DNA of 64,000 nt from Pseudomonas sp. GM18 (GTDB lineage Bacteria; Pseudomonadota; Gammaproteobacteria; Pseudomonadales; Pseudomonadaceae), in contig NZ_AKJT01000049.1 in assembly GCF_000282195.1 (NCBI RefSeq), positions 62,001-126,000 on the forward strand. Reading direction: 5' to 3'. The notes under the pieces were generated by a model. It had not been told where the DNA came from. It saw nothing but the letters and a program-made list of their open reading frames with translations, and did not search any database. Position numbers and translations under genes: made by a program. Numbering within the stretch: position 1 is the stretch's first letter; every line of letters begins with the position of its first letter. Shown here piece after piece: positions 52,147 through 61,424 of this stretch.

Positions 52147-54255
52147 TCACGCCGCCGCCACGGTCACCGGAACGCCGTTCAATGCCGCATTGCCCGACAA
52201 CTCATCGAGCTGACATTCGTCAGTCAGGTCATTGGCGCTGGAACCTGGCTGGCCACTGGCAATTGTCATCTGCACGCCCGGTCGCGCATGGCCCCAACCG
52301 TGGGGCAGGCTGACCACTCCTTTCATCATATCGAGGCTGGCGACCACTTCAACCTCGATCACGCCGACCCGCGAGCTGACACGCACCCGCTGCCCATCGC
52401 TGAGCCCGCGGCTGGCCAGGTCGTCCGGGTGCATCAGCAGTTGATGGCGCGGCTTGCCCTTCACCAGGCGGTGATAGTTGTGCATCCACGAGTTGTTGCT
52501 GCGCACATGGCGGCGACCGATCATCAGCAACTCATCGGCGGCTGGTGCTTGCAACGCCGCAAAGCGCGCCAGATCGGCGAGGATCTCCACAGGCGCTGCC
52601 TGGACGCGCTGATTGGCCGTTTTCAGACGAGGCGTCAAATTAGGCTTGAGCGCGCCGAGGTCGACGCCGTGAGGGTGATCGAACAAGGTCGCCAGCGACA
52701 GTTTGTGCTCTGAAGCATCGCCATACAGGCCCATCCGCAGCCCCCGGTCGATCATCTGCGCCGGCGCAATGGTCGGTTTCAGCTCCTTGCCGGTCTTCGC
52801 CGCAAAGGCTTTGGCCAGCCCCACGAAGATCTCCCAGTCATGCAGCGCGCCTTGCGGCTTGGCGAGAATCGCCCGGTTGAAACGGGTGACGTTGCGCACC
52901 GCGAACATATTGAACGTGGTGTCGTAATGATCGTTTTCCAGCGCCGAAGTCGACGGCAGGATCAGGTCGGCATAACGCGTGGTTTCATTGATGTAAAGGT
53001 CGACGCTGACCATGAACTCCAGCCCGTCCAGCGCCTGCTCCAACTGTCGGCCATTGGGCGTGGACAGCACCGGATTACCCGCCACGGTGATCAGCGCACG
53101 GACCTGCCCTTCCCCTTCGGTGAGCATCTCTTCGGCCAGCGCCGACACCGGCAACTCGCCGCCGTATTCAGGACGCCCGGAGACGCGGCTTTGCCACAGA
53201 TTGAAATGGCCGCCCGAAGTGGACGCCACCAGGTCCACCGCCGGCTCGGTGCACAACGCACCGCCGACACGATCAAGGTTGCCGGTCACCAGATTGATCA
53301 GTTGCACCAGCCAATGGCACAGGGTGCCGAAGGCCTGGGTCGAGACGCCCATGCGGCCGTAGCAGACCGCAGTCGGGGCTGCCGCGAAGTCCCGCGCCAG
53401 TTGGCGGATCTGCTCGGCGGGCACTGCACACAGCGGGCTCATGGCCTCGGCAGTGAAACCTGCGATCGCCTTACGCACTTCATCCAGACCATCGACCGGC
53501 AAATGACTGTCGCGGGTCAGGCCTTCAGCGAATAACGTATTGAGCAGCCCGAACAACAGCGCCGCATCGCCACCGGGGCGCACGAACAGATGCTGATCGG
53601 CAATCGCCGCCGTTTCGCTGCGGCGCGGATCGACCACCACCACTTTGCCGCCCCGGGCCTGAATCGCCTTCAGGCGCTTCTCCACATCCGGCACGGTCAT
53701 GATGCTACCGTTGGAGGCCAGTGGATTGCCGCCCAGAATCAACATGAAATCGGTGTGATCGATGTCCGGGATCGGCAACAGCAAGCCGTGGCCGTACATC
53801 AAATGACTGGTCAGGTGATGGGGCAACTGATCGACCGACGTCGCGGAAAACCGGTTGCGGGTTTTCAACAGGCCGAGGAAGTAATTGCTGTGGGTCATCA
53901 ACCCGTAGTTGTGCACGCTGGGGTTGCCCTGATAAACCGCCACCGCGTTCTGCCCGTGACGTTCCTGAATCGCTGCCAGGCGTTCGGCTACAAGGCTGAA
54001 CGCATCTTCCCACTCGATAGGCTGCCATTCGCTGCCCACCCGCTGCATCGGCTGACGCAAGCGATCCGGGTCGTTCTGAATGTCTTGCAGGGCAACCGCT
54101 TTGGGGCAGATATGCCCACGGCTGAAGCTGTCCTGAGGATCACCCTTGATCGAGGTGATCTGCACGCCGCTGCCTTCGACCTCAGTGGTTTCAATGGTCA
54201 GGCCGCAGATGGCTTCACACAGGTGGCACGCACGGTGATGGAGAGTCTTGGTCAT
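52147..54255 (-). CDS. molybdopterin-dependent oxidoreductase
   Basis: A 702-residue member of the formate dehydrogenase/nitrate reductase-like family. The N-terminal 4Fe-4S motif is C-x2-C-x3-C-x~30-C (ACHLCEAICG ... HICPKA), then the large molybdopterin-binding core (LILGGNPLASNGS, VVVDPRRSETA) and a C-terminal dinucleotide domain (NSWMHNYHRLVKGK, LMHPDDLASRGLSDGQRVRV). There is no twin-arginine leader, so it is cytoplasmic. At the usual Cys/SeCys ligand site I cannot make out a clear Cys; SVDQLPHHLTSH lies there. The substrate is unknown. It is alone on its strand. Confidence 0.88.
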   Translation of the reverse strand: MTKTLHHRACHLCEAICGLTIETTEVEGSGVQITSIKGDPQDSFSRGHICPKAVALQDIQNDPDRLRQPMQRVGSEWQPIEWEDAFSLVAERLAAIQERHGQNAVAVYQGNPSVHNYGLMTHSNYFLGLLKTRNRFSATSVDQLPHHLTSHLMYGHGLLLPIPDIDHTDFMLILGGNPLASNGSIMTVPDVEKRLKAIQARGGKVVVVDPRRSETAAIADQHLFVRPGGDAALLFGLLNTLFAEGLTRDSHLPVDGLDEVRKAIAGFTAEAMSPLCAVPAEQIRQLARDFAAAPTAVCYGRMGVSTQAFGTLCHWLVQLINLVTGNLDRVGGALCTEPAVDLVASTSGGHFNLWQSRVSGRPEYGGELPVSALAEEMLTEGEGQVRALITVAGNPVLSTPNGRQLEQALDGLEFMVSVDLYINETTRYADLILPSTSALENDHYDTTFNMFAVRNVTRFNRAILAKPQGALHDWEIFVGLAKAFAAKTGKELKPTIAPAQMIDRGLRMGLYGDASEHKLSLATLFDHPHGVDLGALKPNLTPRLKTANQRVQAAPVEILADLARFAALQAPAADELLMIGRRHVRSNNSWMHNYHRLVKGKPRHQLLMHPDDLASRGLSDGQRVRVSSRVGVIEVEVVASLDMMKGVVSLPHGWGHARPGVQMTIASGQPGSSANDLTDECQLDELSGNAALNGVPVTVAAA

Positions 54256-54390
54256 GGCCAGTCTCTGTTTTGTTCTGGGCGGGCAATGTGGGCCGCGGGA
54301 ACAAAACTATGGCGCGTGGTTCGCTACCGCGCCAGCGACGTTCGTCTCGTGAATTGGCGACCATCAGGCCAGCCGATGGCAGCAAGAGGA

Positions 54391-54669
54391 TCAGTTCGGC
54401 GGCGCCTGCAACTGGATTTCCTCAATGGTTTCTATTTGCTCGTGGGCGACATGCACGCCGGTGAGTTCGCCGATCAGCCGCCAATGCTCGTCGAGCCCGG
54501 CGCTGATGGTGGCCATGCGGTCGATCATGCGCCGGCCAGCCGCCTTCGTGACTTCGTCCTCACTGCGCATCAACTCGAAAGACATCGAGGTCATGGAAGC
54601 CGTGAGGTGGGTCAGAGAGCGTGCCGTAAGGCCAAGTAGCTCCATCAATAGCTGTTCTTTCGATTCCAT
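54391..54669 (-). CDS. conserved hypothetical helical protein, 92 residues
   Basis: The protein MESKEQLLMELLGLTARSLT is all helical, rich in Met and Leu, with no signal or membrane helix, ending IETIEEIQLQAPPN. I recall a similar small gene near argF in P. aeruginosa (PA3536 region). It lies upstream of the molybdopterin gene on the same strand, with 135 bp between. Function unknown. Confidence 0.75.
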   Translation of the reverse strand: MESKEQLLMELLGLTARSLTHLTASMTSMSFELMRSEDEVTKAAGRRMIDRMATISAGLDEHWRLIGELTGVHVAHEQIETIEEIQLQAPPN

Positions 54670-54942
54670 TCCTGGGGCTTCCTGCGTCGCTCGTGCTTTA
54701 GTTATAACCCAGCACTTTGCATTAGCAAATGTTTCAGACCAGACACATTGCCCGCCAAAGGCTCGAATGACAGGTCAAAAACCGACTGCCAGTATGTCTC
54801 CCGCGCCCCGTCTGATTGCCAAGCCCGGCGGGCCCAGTGTACAAATGGTCAGCTGCTGTCAGGACACAGGCTTCAAAAGCGCTACCGCGGTCACCCCGTA
54901 GCCTCTCTGAAATCCTCTAAACACCGTAGCCTATTGGAAAAA
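54670..54942. other. intergenic region before argF, first part
   Basis: About 270 bp between the 92-residue gene and the argF control region. I see no convincing ORF, RNA or repeat in it. Confidence 0.5.
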
Positions 54943-54967
54943 CGCGACATTTAATGTCAATATCGCG
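54943..54967 (+). promoter_or_regulatory. candidate ArgR operator upstream of argF
   Basis: CGCGACAT...ATGTCAATATCGCG is a near-palindrome containing the half-site GCGACA (reverse of TGTCGC) and a TGTCAA. The P. aeruginosa ArgR half-site is TGTCGC-N8-AA, and argF is a known ArgR target there. It is about 110 bp before the argF start. Inference only. Confidence 0.5.
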
Positions 54968-55075
54968 CCTCCCCCTATTTCGTCGCCCCGTGCGGCTTAC
55001 GCCGCAGGTCTCGCCCGTTTTTCAGTTAAACAAGGCTTTGAGTATCTGCGGTCTGTTGCAAAAAGGTAGTCAATG

Positions 55076-55996
55076 ATGAGCGCAAGGCACTTTCTCTCCC
55101 TGATGGATTGCACGCCCGAAGAGCTGGTCAGCGTGATCCGTCGAGGCGTTGAGCTCAAGGACCTGCGTAACCGCGGCGTACTGTTCGAGCCTTTGAAAAA
55201 CCGCGTCCTGGGGATGATTTTCGAGAAGTCCTCGACCCGTACCCGTATTTCGTTCGAAGCCGGCATGATCCAGCTTGGTGGCCAGGCGATCTTCCTGTCG
55301 CCACGCGACACTCAACTGGGCCGTGGCGAGCCGATCGGCGACGCCGCCATTGTCATGTCGAGCATGCTCGATGCAGTGATGATCCGTACGTTTTCGCACA
55401 GCACCCTGACCGAATTCGCCGCCAATTCGCGAGTCCCGCTGATCAACGGCCTGTCCGATGACCTGCACCCGTGCCAGTTGCTGGCCGACATGCAAACCTT
55501 CCTCGAACATCGCGGTTCGATCCAAGGCAAGACCGTGGCCTGGATCGGCGACGGCAACAACATGTGCAACAGCTATATAGAAGCGGCGATCCAGTTCGAC
55601 TTCCAGTTGCGCATCGCCTGCCCGGAAGGTTACGAACCCAACCCTGAATTCGTGGCCAAGGCCGGCGATCGGGTAAGCATCGTCCGCGATCCGCAGGAAG
55701 CCGTGCGCGGCGCGCACCTGGTGAGCACCGACGTCTGGACCTCCATGGGCCAGGAAGAGGAAACCGCCAAGCGCCTGAAGCTGTTCGCACCGTTCCAGGT
55801 CAACCGGGCGCTGCTCGACCTGGCCGCACCGGACGTGCTGTTCATGCATTGCCTGCCGGCCCACCGTGGCGAGGAAATCAGCCTCGACCTGCTCGACGAC
55901 CCGCGCTCGGTGGCCTGGGATCAAGCCGAAAACCGTCTGCATGCACAAAAGGCCTTGCTCGAATTTCTCGTCCCACCTTCGTACCACCACGCATGA
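55076..55996 (+). CDS. argF: anabolic ornithine carbamoyltransferase
   Basis: A 306-residue enzyme making citrulline from ornithine and carbamoyl phosphate. The carbamoyl-phosphate site EKSSTRTRISFE, the HPCQLLAD box and the ornithine-site Cys in FMHCLPAHRGEE are all present. The ATG at 55076 matches the P. aeruginosa ArgF N-terminus MSARHFLSLMD. An ATG one codon earlier also exists with AAGG upstream. The stop overlaps the next gene by ATGA. Confidence 0.97.
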   Translation: MSARHFLSLMDCTPEELVSVIRRGVELKDLRNRGVLFEPLKNRVLGMIFEKSSTRTRISFEAGMIQLGGQAIFLSPRDTQLGRGEPIGDAAIVMSSMLDAVMIRTFSHSTLTEFAANSRVPLINGLSDDLHPCQLLADMQTFLEHRGSIQGKTVAWIGDGNNMCNSYIEAAIQFDFQLRIACPEGYEPNPEFVAKAGDRVSIVRDPQEAVRGAHLVSTDVWTSMGQEEETAKRLKLFAPFQVNRALLDLAAPDVLFMHCLPAHRGEEISLDLLDDPRSVAWDQAENRLHAQKALLEFLVPPSYHHA

Positions 55997-57102
55997 GCCA
56001 GCCATTACTGCTGAACCTGCGCAATCTGGCCTGTGGTTATCAAAACCAGCGGGTTGTGCAGAACCTCAACCTGCATTTGAATGCCGGCGATATAGGCTGC
56101 CTGCTGGGCTCTTCGGGTTGCGGCAAGACCACCACCCTGCGAGCCATTGCCGGTTTCGAACCGGTGCACGAAGGTGAAATCCAGTTGGCGGGCGAGACCA
56201 TCTCCAGCGCCGGTTTCACCCTCGCCCCGGAGAAACGCCGGATCGGCATGGTGTTCCAGGATTACGCGCTGTTTCCGCATTTGAGCGTGGCCGAGAACAT
56301 CGCCTTCGGGATCCGCAAGCATCCGCAAAAGGATCGCGTCACCGAAGAGCTGCTCGAACTGGTCAACCTGAAAAACCTCGGCAAGCGCTTTCCCCATGAG
56401 CTGTCCGGTGGCCAGCAGCAGCGAGTTGCACTGGCCCGCGCCCTGGCGCCGGAACCGCAACTGTTGTTGCTCGACGAACCGTTCTCCAACCTCGACGGTG
56501 AACTGCGACGCAAGCTCAGCCATGAAGTACGCGACATCCTCAAGGCTCGCGGCACCAGTGCGATTCTGGTGACCCACGATCAGGAAGAAGCCTTCGCGGT
56601 CAGCGACCATGTCGGTGTTTTCAAGGAAGGTCGGCTGGAGCAGTGGGACACGCCCTACAACCTCTATCACGAACCGCTGACGCCGTATGTGGCCAGCTTC
56701 ATTGGCCAGGGTTACTTCATTCGCGGTCAGTTGAGCAGCCCGGAGTCGGTGCAGACCGAGTTGGGGGAATTGCGTGGCAATCGTGCCTACACTTGGCCGA
56801 TCGGTGGCGCCGTGGACGTATTGCTGCGTCCGGACGATATTGTTTATGCACCGTCCAGCCCACTGAGGGCGCAGATTGTTGGCAAGAGCTTCCAGGGTGC
56901 ATCAACGCTGTACCGCTTGCAGTTGCCTACAGGCGCACAGCTGGAGTCGATTTTCCCGAGTCATGCCGATCACCGGGTCGGTGCTGAAGTTGGTATTCGG
57001 GTAGCGGCGGAACACCTGGTGCTGTTCCAGGCCTCCGGCAGCACAGCGGCGCAGATTCCGACGATTGAATCCGGTGTCAGGCGCTACAGCGCCGCTAGCT
57101 GA
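55993..57102 (+). CDS. ABC transporter ATP-binding protein, FbpC/PotA-like
   Basis: A 369-residue ATPase: Walker A GSSGCGKTT, Q-loop FQDYALFPH, signature LSGGQQQRVALARA, Walker B LLLLDEPFSNLD and H-loop LVTHDQEE, then a C-terminal TOBE domain (residues about 240-360). It is of the type that drives ferric iron or polyamine import. No permease or binding-protein gene is nearby, so it must partner elsewhere or act alone. The ATG at 55993 overlaps the argF stop, so its synthesis is coupled to ArgF. Confidence 0.92.
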   Translation: MSQPLLLNLRNLACGYQNQRVVQNLNLHLNAGDIGCLLGSSGCGKTTTLRAIAGFEPVHEGEIQLAGETISSAGFTLAPEKRRIGMVFQDYALFPHLSVAENIAFGIRKHPQKDRVTEELLELVNLKNLGKRFPHELSGGQQQRVALARALAPEPQLLLLDEPFSNLDGELRRKLSHEVRDILKARGTSAILVTHDQEEAFAVSDHVGVFKEGRLEQWDTPYNLYHEPLTPYVASFIGQGYFIRGQLSSPESVQTELGELRGNRAYTWPIGGAVDVLLRPDDIVYAPSSPLRAQIVGKSFQGASTLYRLQLPTGAQLESIFPSHADHRVGAEVGIRVAAEHLVLFQASGSTAAQIPTIESGVRRYSAAS

Positions 57103-57113
57103 CACCTGAATCC

Positions 57114-57148
57114 GTAGGAGCAGGGGGGGCGCCTAGCCCTGCTCCTAC
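57114..57148. terminator. hairpin after ABC ATPase gene
   Basis: GTAGGAGCAGGG and CCCTGCTCCTAC arms with a GC-rich loop, followed by CAAAAAATT. It looks like a REP half-unit and may act as terminator for the converging PhzF-like gene or both. Confidence 0.65.
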
Positions 57149-57155
57149 CAAAAAA

Positions 57156-57938
57156 TTATCCGAGCAATAGTTTGCCGCTTGCGACCAGCGTCGCATTCCC
57201 GCCAATACTCACCCGATCCCCTTCCAGCTGACAAAATAACTCCCCGCCCCGCGCCGAGCACTGATAAGCCGTCAGACTCGACTTGCTCAAGCGTTTCGAC
57301 CAGTACGGAATCAGGCTGCAATGGGTCGAACCGGTCACCGGGTCTTCGTTGATGCCGATCGCCGGGGCAAAATAGCGCGACACAAAGTCATGCTTGTTGC
57401 CCTTGGCTGTCACGATGGCGCCCGGCCACGGCAGTTTCGCCAGGGCAATCATGTCCGGCTCACAATCGAGCACCGCCTGCTCGGACTCCAGCACCACGAA
57501 CAATTCGTTCGAGCCCAGCACATCGACCGCCTCGACGCCCAAGGCGCGCTCGACATCCAGGGTCACGCCCACTTCCGACGGCACGATTGCCGGGAAATCC
57601 AGCCACAAGCGCCCACCCTCTCGGCTGACACTCAGCGGGCCGGACTTGCAGATGAACTCCAGTCGCTCGACCGGTTCCTTATAGAGTTCAAACAGCACGT
57701 AGGCGCTGGCCAGGGTCGCATGGCCACATAACGGGACTTCGGTGGTCGGGGTAAACCAGCGGATGCGCCAGACAGCACCCTCACGTACCAGGAACGCGGT
57801 TTCGGCGAGGTTGTGTTCGGCGGCGATTTTTTGCATCAACTCATCATCGAGCCAGCTGTCGAGCCGGTACACCATCGCCGGGTTGCCACTGAACGGCCGA
57901 TCACTGAACGCATCGATCTGATGAAACTCAAGCTGCAT
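57156..57938 (-). CDS. PhzF-family isomerase/epimerase
   Basis: A 260-residue PhzF-like protein. The catalytic Glu is E46 in NLAETAFLV, and CGHATLAS and the C-terminal half GINEDPVTGSTHCSLIPYW are typical. PhzF itself isomerises a phenazine precursor, but most members, including this lone gene, have unknown substrates, and no phenazine genes are nearby. The ATG at 57938 has GGGAGAAG upstream. Confidence 0.9.
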   Translation of the reverse strand: MQLEFHQIDAFSDRPFSGNPAMVYRLDSWLDDELMQKIAAEHNLAETAFLVREGAVWRIRWFTPTTEVPLCGHATLASAYVLFELYKEPVERLEFICKSGPLSVSREGGRLWLDFPAIVPSEVGVTLDVERALGVEAVDVLGSNELFVVLESEQAVLDCEPDMIALAKLPWPGAIVTAKGNKHDFVSRYFAPAIGINEDPVTGSTHCSLIPYWSKRLSKSSLTAYQCSARGGELFCQLEGDRVSIGGNATLVASGKLLLG

Positions 57939-58055
57939 GGCACTTCTCCCTTTCTTCAGGTCGCCGAGCATGCAGCCAGGCCCAGCCCTTCACCAGTGAC
58001 AGAACGAACCAATTTCCACCATACAGCGCCGGGTTGTAAGCCCAAGACCTTCTGC

Positions 58056-58526
58056 TCAGGCACGACCGATATCGGCGAACTTCGCCTGGGTGTGTTCGGC
58101 CAACACGGCGGGCGCCAGTTCGACTTCCAGACCGCGCCGCCCAGCGCTGACGAAGATGCTGGAAAACGGCTGGGCCGAATGATCGATAAACGTACGCAGG
58201 CGCTTCTTCTGCCCGAGCGGGCTGATACCGCCCAACAGATACCCCGTCGAACGCTGCGCAGCGGCAGGATCGGCCATTTCGACTTTTTTCACGCCTGCGG
58301 CCTGTGCCAGCGCCTTCAAGTCCAGACTTCCGACGACCGGCACCACCGCCACCAATAACTCCCCCTTCTCGCTGGCCGCCAGCAATGTCTTGAACACCTG
58401 CGCGGGGTCCAGGCCCAATTTCTCCGCGGCCTCCAGACCATAGGACGCTGCCTTCGGATCATGTTCGTAACTGTGCACGCGATGTTCGGCACGAACTTTT
58501 TTCAACAAATCCAATGCGGGGGTCAT
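58056..58526 (-). CDS. ybaK: Cys-tRNA(Pro)/tRNA(Cys) deacylase YbaK
   Basis: A 156-residue editing protein that removes mischarged cysteine from tRNA-Pro. The conserved Lys is K46 in PAQVFKTLLA, and the GGISPLGQKKRL segment is typical. It lies between the PhzF-like gene and the divergent glp region. Confidence 0.93.
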   Translation of the reverse strand: MTPALDLLKKVRAEHRVHSYEHDPKAASYGLEAAEKLGLDPAQVFKTLLAASEKGELLVAVVPVVGSLDLKALAQAAGVKKVEMADPAAAQRSTGYLLGGISPLGQKKRLRTFIDHSAQPFSSIFVSAGRRGLEVELAPAVLAEHTQAKFADIGRA

Positions 58527-58751
58527 GACAGCTCCAGACTTGGCGGCAGAAGAAAAATACTGCGCAGGATTCTAGGTCATTGATCGATAAAAGGCTCTAT
58601 TTCGGCGCTATTTCAAAGGCCTGGCCGGGCTTTCGGCCGTTCATCCACACGCTTCTCGCCAGATGAACGACGCGATCATTCACAGGACTAATAGTTTAAA
58701 TATGACTGATGGTTCACTTTCGACCTTTGACAGCAGCGTTTCTTGTCTATA
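58527..58751. other. intergenic region between ybaK and glpF, first part
   Basis: About 225 bp before the GlpR-type site. It holds no convincing gene; a small frame at 58663-58851 lacks a ribosome site. Confidence 0.45.
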
Positions 58752-58771
58752 TTTTTTCGAATGTGAATACT
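58752..58771 (+). promoter_or_regulatory. weak GlpR-type operator before glpF
   Basis: TTTTTTCGAATGTGAATACT keeps the TTCGAA core and spacing of the operators before glpD (62411-62450) but with more mismatches to the E. coli GlpR consensus. About 125 bp before glpF. Confidence 0.45.
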
Positions 58772-58895
58772 GCACAAATGTCTCACCGCAGCACCCGGCA
58801 GTAAGCCGAGCACAGGATGGGGATCCTGCCTCGGTGAAAATCGCGCTTTGACCTTGATGGAAAAGCGCCAGACAACAACAAAAACGAGGTTTTCA

Positions 58896-59747
58896 ATGAC
58901 AACTGCTTTACAACAGCCGTCGCTCTCGAGCCAATGCATGGCCGAGTTTCTGGGTACTGCACTGCTGATATTTTTCGGTACCGGCTGCGTTGCCGCGCTC
59001 AAGGTGGCGGGTGCCAGCTTCGGGCTGTGGGAAATCAGTATCATCTGGGGGGTTGGCGTCAGCATGGCGATCTACCTCACCGCCGGCGTTTCCGGTGCGC
59101 ACCTCAACCCTGCCGTGAGTATCGCGCTGAGCATTTTCGCTGACTTCGAAAAGCGCAAACTGCCTTTCTATATTTTCTCCCAGGTGGCCGGCGCCTTCTG
59201 CGGGGCATTGTTGGTTTACACGCTGTACAGCAACCTGTTCTTCGATTTCGAACAAACTCACCATATGGTTCGTGGTACCGAAGCCAGCCTTGAATTGGCC
59301 TCGGTGTTCTCCACCTTCCCGAACCCTGCCCTGTCCACGGCCCAGGCCTTTCTGGTTGAAGTGATCATCACCGCCATTCTGATGGGCGTGATCATGTCGC
59401 TGACCGACGACAACAATGGCCTGCCCAAAGGACCACTGGCACCGTTGCTGATCGGCCTGTTGATTGCTGTGATCGGCAGCTCGATGGGTCCGCTGACCGG
59501 TTTCGCGATGAACCCGGCCCGCGACTTCGGTCCTAAACTAATGACTTTCTTCGCAGGCTGGGGTGAAATTTCCTTCACTGGCGGACGCGATATCCCGTAC
59601 TTCCTGATTCCGGTTTTTGCACCGATTGTCGGTGCCTGTCTCGGTGCTGCAGCTTATCGCGGGCTGATTGCCCGTCATCTGCCCGGCGCCATACCTGCTA
59701 CAAAGGATTCAGCACTGGCCATTGACGGCAAACCAAGAACGTCTTGA
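58896..59747 (+). CDS. glpF: glycerol uptake facilitator
   Basis: A 283-residue aquaglyceroporin with six helices and both pore motifs: SGAHLNPAVS and FAMNPARDFGP. The Asp after the second NPA (NPARD) marks glycerol rather than water selectivity. The ATG at 58896 has ACGAGG upstream. glpK follows 76 bp later, so the two form a unit. Confidence 0.96.
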   Translation: MTTALQQPSLSSQCMAEFLGTALLIFFGTGCVAALKVAGASFGLWEISIIWGVGVSMAIYLTAGVSGAHLNPAVSIALSIFADFEKRKLPFYIFSQVAGAFCGALLVYTLYSNLFFDFEQTHHMVRGTEASLELASVFSTFPNPALSTAQAFLVEVIITAILMGVIMSLTDDNNGLPKGPLAPLLIGLLIAVIGSSMGPLTGFAMNPARDFGPKLMTFFAGWGEISFTGGRDIPYFLIPVFAPIVGACLGAAAYRGLIARHLPGAIPATKDSALAIDGKPRTS

Positions 59748-59823
59748 AACCGTTGGCGCGTGATCCTGCCCATTTTGGTCCCGCGCCTGACTTCACTTCC
59801 TTATTTCGTCCAAGGCAATCGAC

Positions 59824-61329
59824 ATGACCGACATTCAGAATAAGAACTACATCATTGCCCTCGATCAGGGTACGACCAGCTCCCGCGCGATCATTTTCGA
59901 CCGCGACGCGAACGTGGTCTGCACCGCCCAACGCGAATTCGCACAGCATTACCCACAAGCCGGCTGGGTCGAACACGACCCGATGGAAATCTTCGCCACC
60001 CAAAGCGCCGTGATGGTCGAGGCCCTGGCTCAAGCCGGCCTGCATCACGACCAGGTCGCGGCAATCGGCATCACCAACCAGCGCGAAACCACCGTGGTCT
60101 GGGACAAGACCACCGGCCGCCCGATCTACAACGCGATCGTCTGGCAGTGCCGCCGCAGCACCGAAATCTGCCAGCAGCTCAAGCGCGATGGCCACGAGCA
60201 ATACATCAGCGACACCACGGGCCTGGTCACCGACCCGTACTTCTCCGGCACCAAGCTCAAGTGGATCCTCGACAATGTCGAAGGCAGCCGCGAACGGGCG
60301 CGTAAGGGTGAACTGCTGTTCGGCACCGTCGACAGCTGGCTGATCTGGAAATTTACCGGCGGCAAGGTGCACGTCACCGACTACACCAACGCCTCGCGCA
60401 CCATGCTCTTCAACATCCACACGCTGGAGTGGGACGCGAAGATGCTGGAGGTCCTCGACATCCCGCGCGAGATGCTGCCGGAAGTTAAGTCCTCGTCCGA
60501 AATCTACGGCCACACTAAAAGCGGCATCGCCATTGGCGGTATCGCCGGAGACCAGCAGGCCGCCCTGTTCGGCCAGATGTGCGTCGAGCCAGGCCAGGCG
60601 AAAAACACCTACGGCACCGGTTGCTTCCTGTTGATGAACACCGGCGACAAAGCGGTGAAGTCCAAGCACGGCATGCTGACCACCATCGCTTGCGGCCCAC
60701 GCGGCGAAGTGGCCTATGCGCTGGAAGGCGCGGTGTTCAACGGTGGTTCCACCGTGCAGTGGCTGCGTGACGAACTGAAGATCATCAACGACGCCCACGA
60801 CACCGAATACTTCGCCAACAAGGTCAAGGACAGCAACGGCGTATACCTGGTGCCGGCCTTCACCGGCCTGGGCGCTCCGTACTGGGACCCGTATGCCCGT
60901 GGCGCGCTGTTCGGCCTGACGCGTGGCGTACGCGTGGATCACATCATTCGTGCCGCGCTTGAGTCGATTGCCTACCAGACCCGCGACGTTCTGGACGCCA
61001 TGCAGCAGGATTCCGGCGAACGCCTCAAAGCCTTGCGCGTGGACGGCGGCGCAGTGGCGAACAATTTCCTGATGCAATTCCAGGCCGACATCCTCGGCAC
61101 TCAGGTGGAGCGTCCGAAAATGCGCGAAACCACCGCGTTGGGCGCCGCTTACCTGGCGGGTTTGGCCTGCGGCTTCTGGGGCAGCTTGGAGGAGTTGCGC
61201 GGCAAGGCCGTAATCGAGCGCGAGTTCGAACCGGCGCTGGACGAAACCGCGAAGGAAAAACTCTATGCCGGCTGGAAAAAAGCCGTCAGCCGCACTCGCG
61301 ATTGGGAACCGCACGAAGGCGCTGAATAA
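59824..61329 (+). CDS. glpK: glycerol kinase
   Basis: A 501-residue FGGY kinase phosphorylating glycerol to sn-glycerol 3-phosphate. The N-terminal phosphate loop DQGTTSSRAII, the substrate segment NQRETTVVWDKTTGRPIYNA (in part) and the ATP-binding GIAGDQQAALFGQ are typical. It lies between glpF and glpR. Confidence 0.98.
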   Translation: MTDIQNKNYIIALDQGTTSSRAIIFDRDANVVCTAQREFAQHYPQAGWVEHDPMEIFATQSAVMVEALAQAGLHHDQVAAIGITNQRETTVVWDKTTGRPIYNAIVWQCRRSTEICQQLKRDGHEQYISDTTGLVTDPYFSGTKLKWILDNVEGSRERARKGELLFGTVDSWLIWKFTGGKVHVTDYTNASRTMLFNIHTLEWDAKMLEVLDIPREMLPEVKSSSEIYGHTKSGIAIGGIAGDQQAALFGQMCVEPGQAKNTYGTGCFLLMNTGDKAVKSKHGMLTTIACGPRGEVAYALEGAVFNGGSTVQWLRDELKIINDAHDTEYFANKVKDSNGVYLVPAFTGLGAPYWDPYARGALFGLTRGVRVDHIIRAALESIAYQTRDVLDAMQQDSGERLKALRVDGGAVANNFLMQFQADILGTQVERPKMRETTALGAAYLAGLACGFWGSLEELRGKAVIEREFEPALDETAKEKLYAGWKKAVSRTRDWEPHEGAE

Positions 61330-61424
61330 GCCAGGGACCGGATTCGTATCCGGTTGTAACTGGTCGGGAGCGGATTCCTGCGGCATCATGGGCAAATTTT
61401 GCACGGCAGCCCAAAGGAAGCCCC

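Noticed and set aside
58663..58851. 62-codon plus-strand frame before glpF
   Set aside because: It lies across the probable glp control region, with no ribosome site and no family.
59698..61404. 568-codon minus-strand frame opposite glpK
   Set aside because: A shadow of glpK, with no ribosome site or domain.
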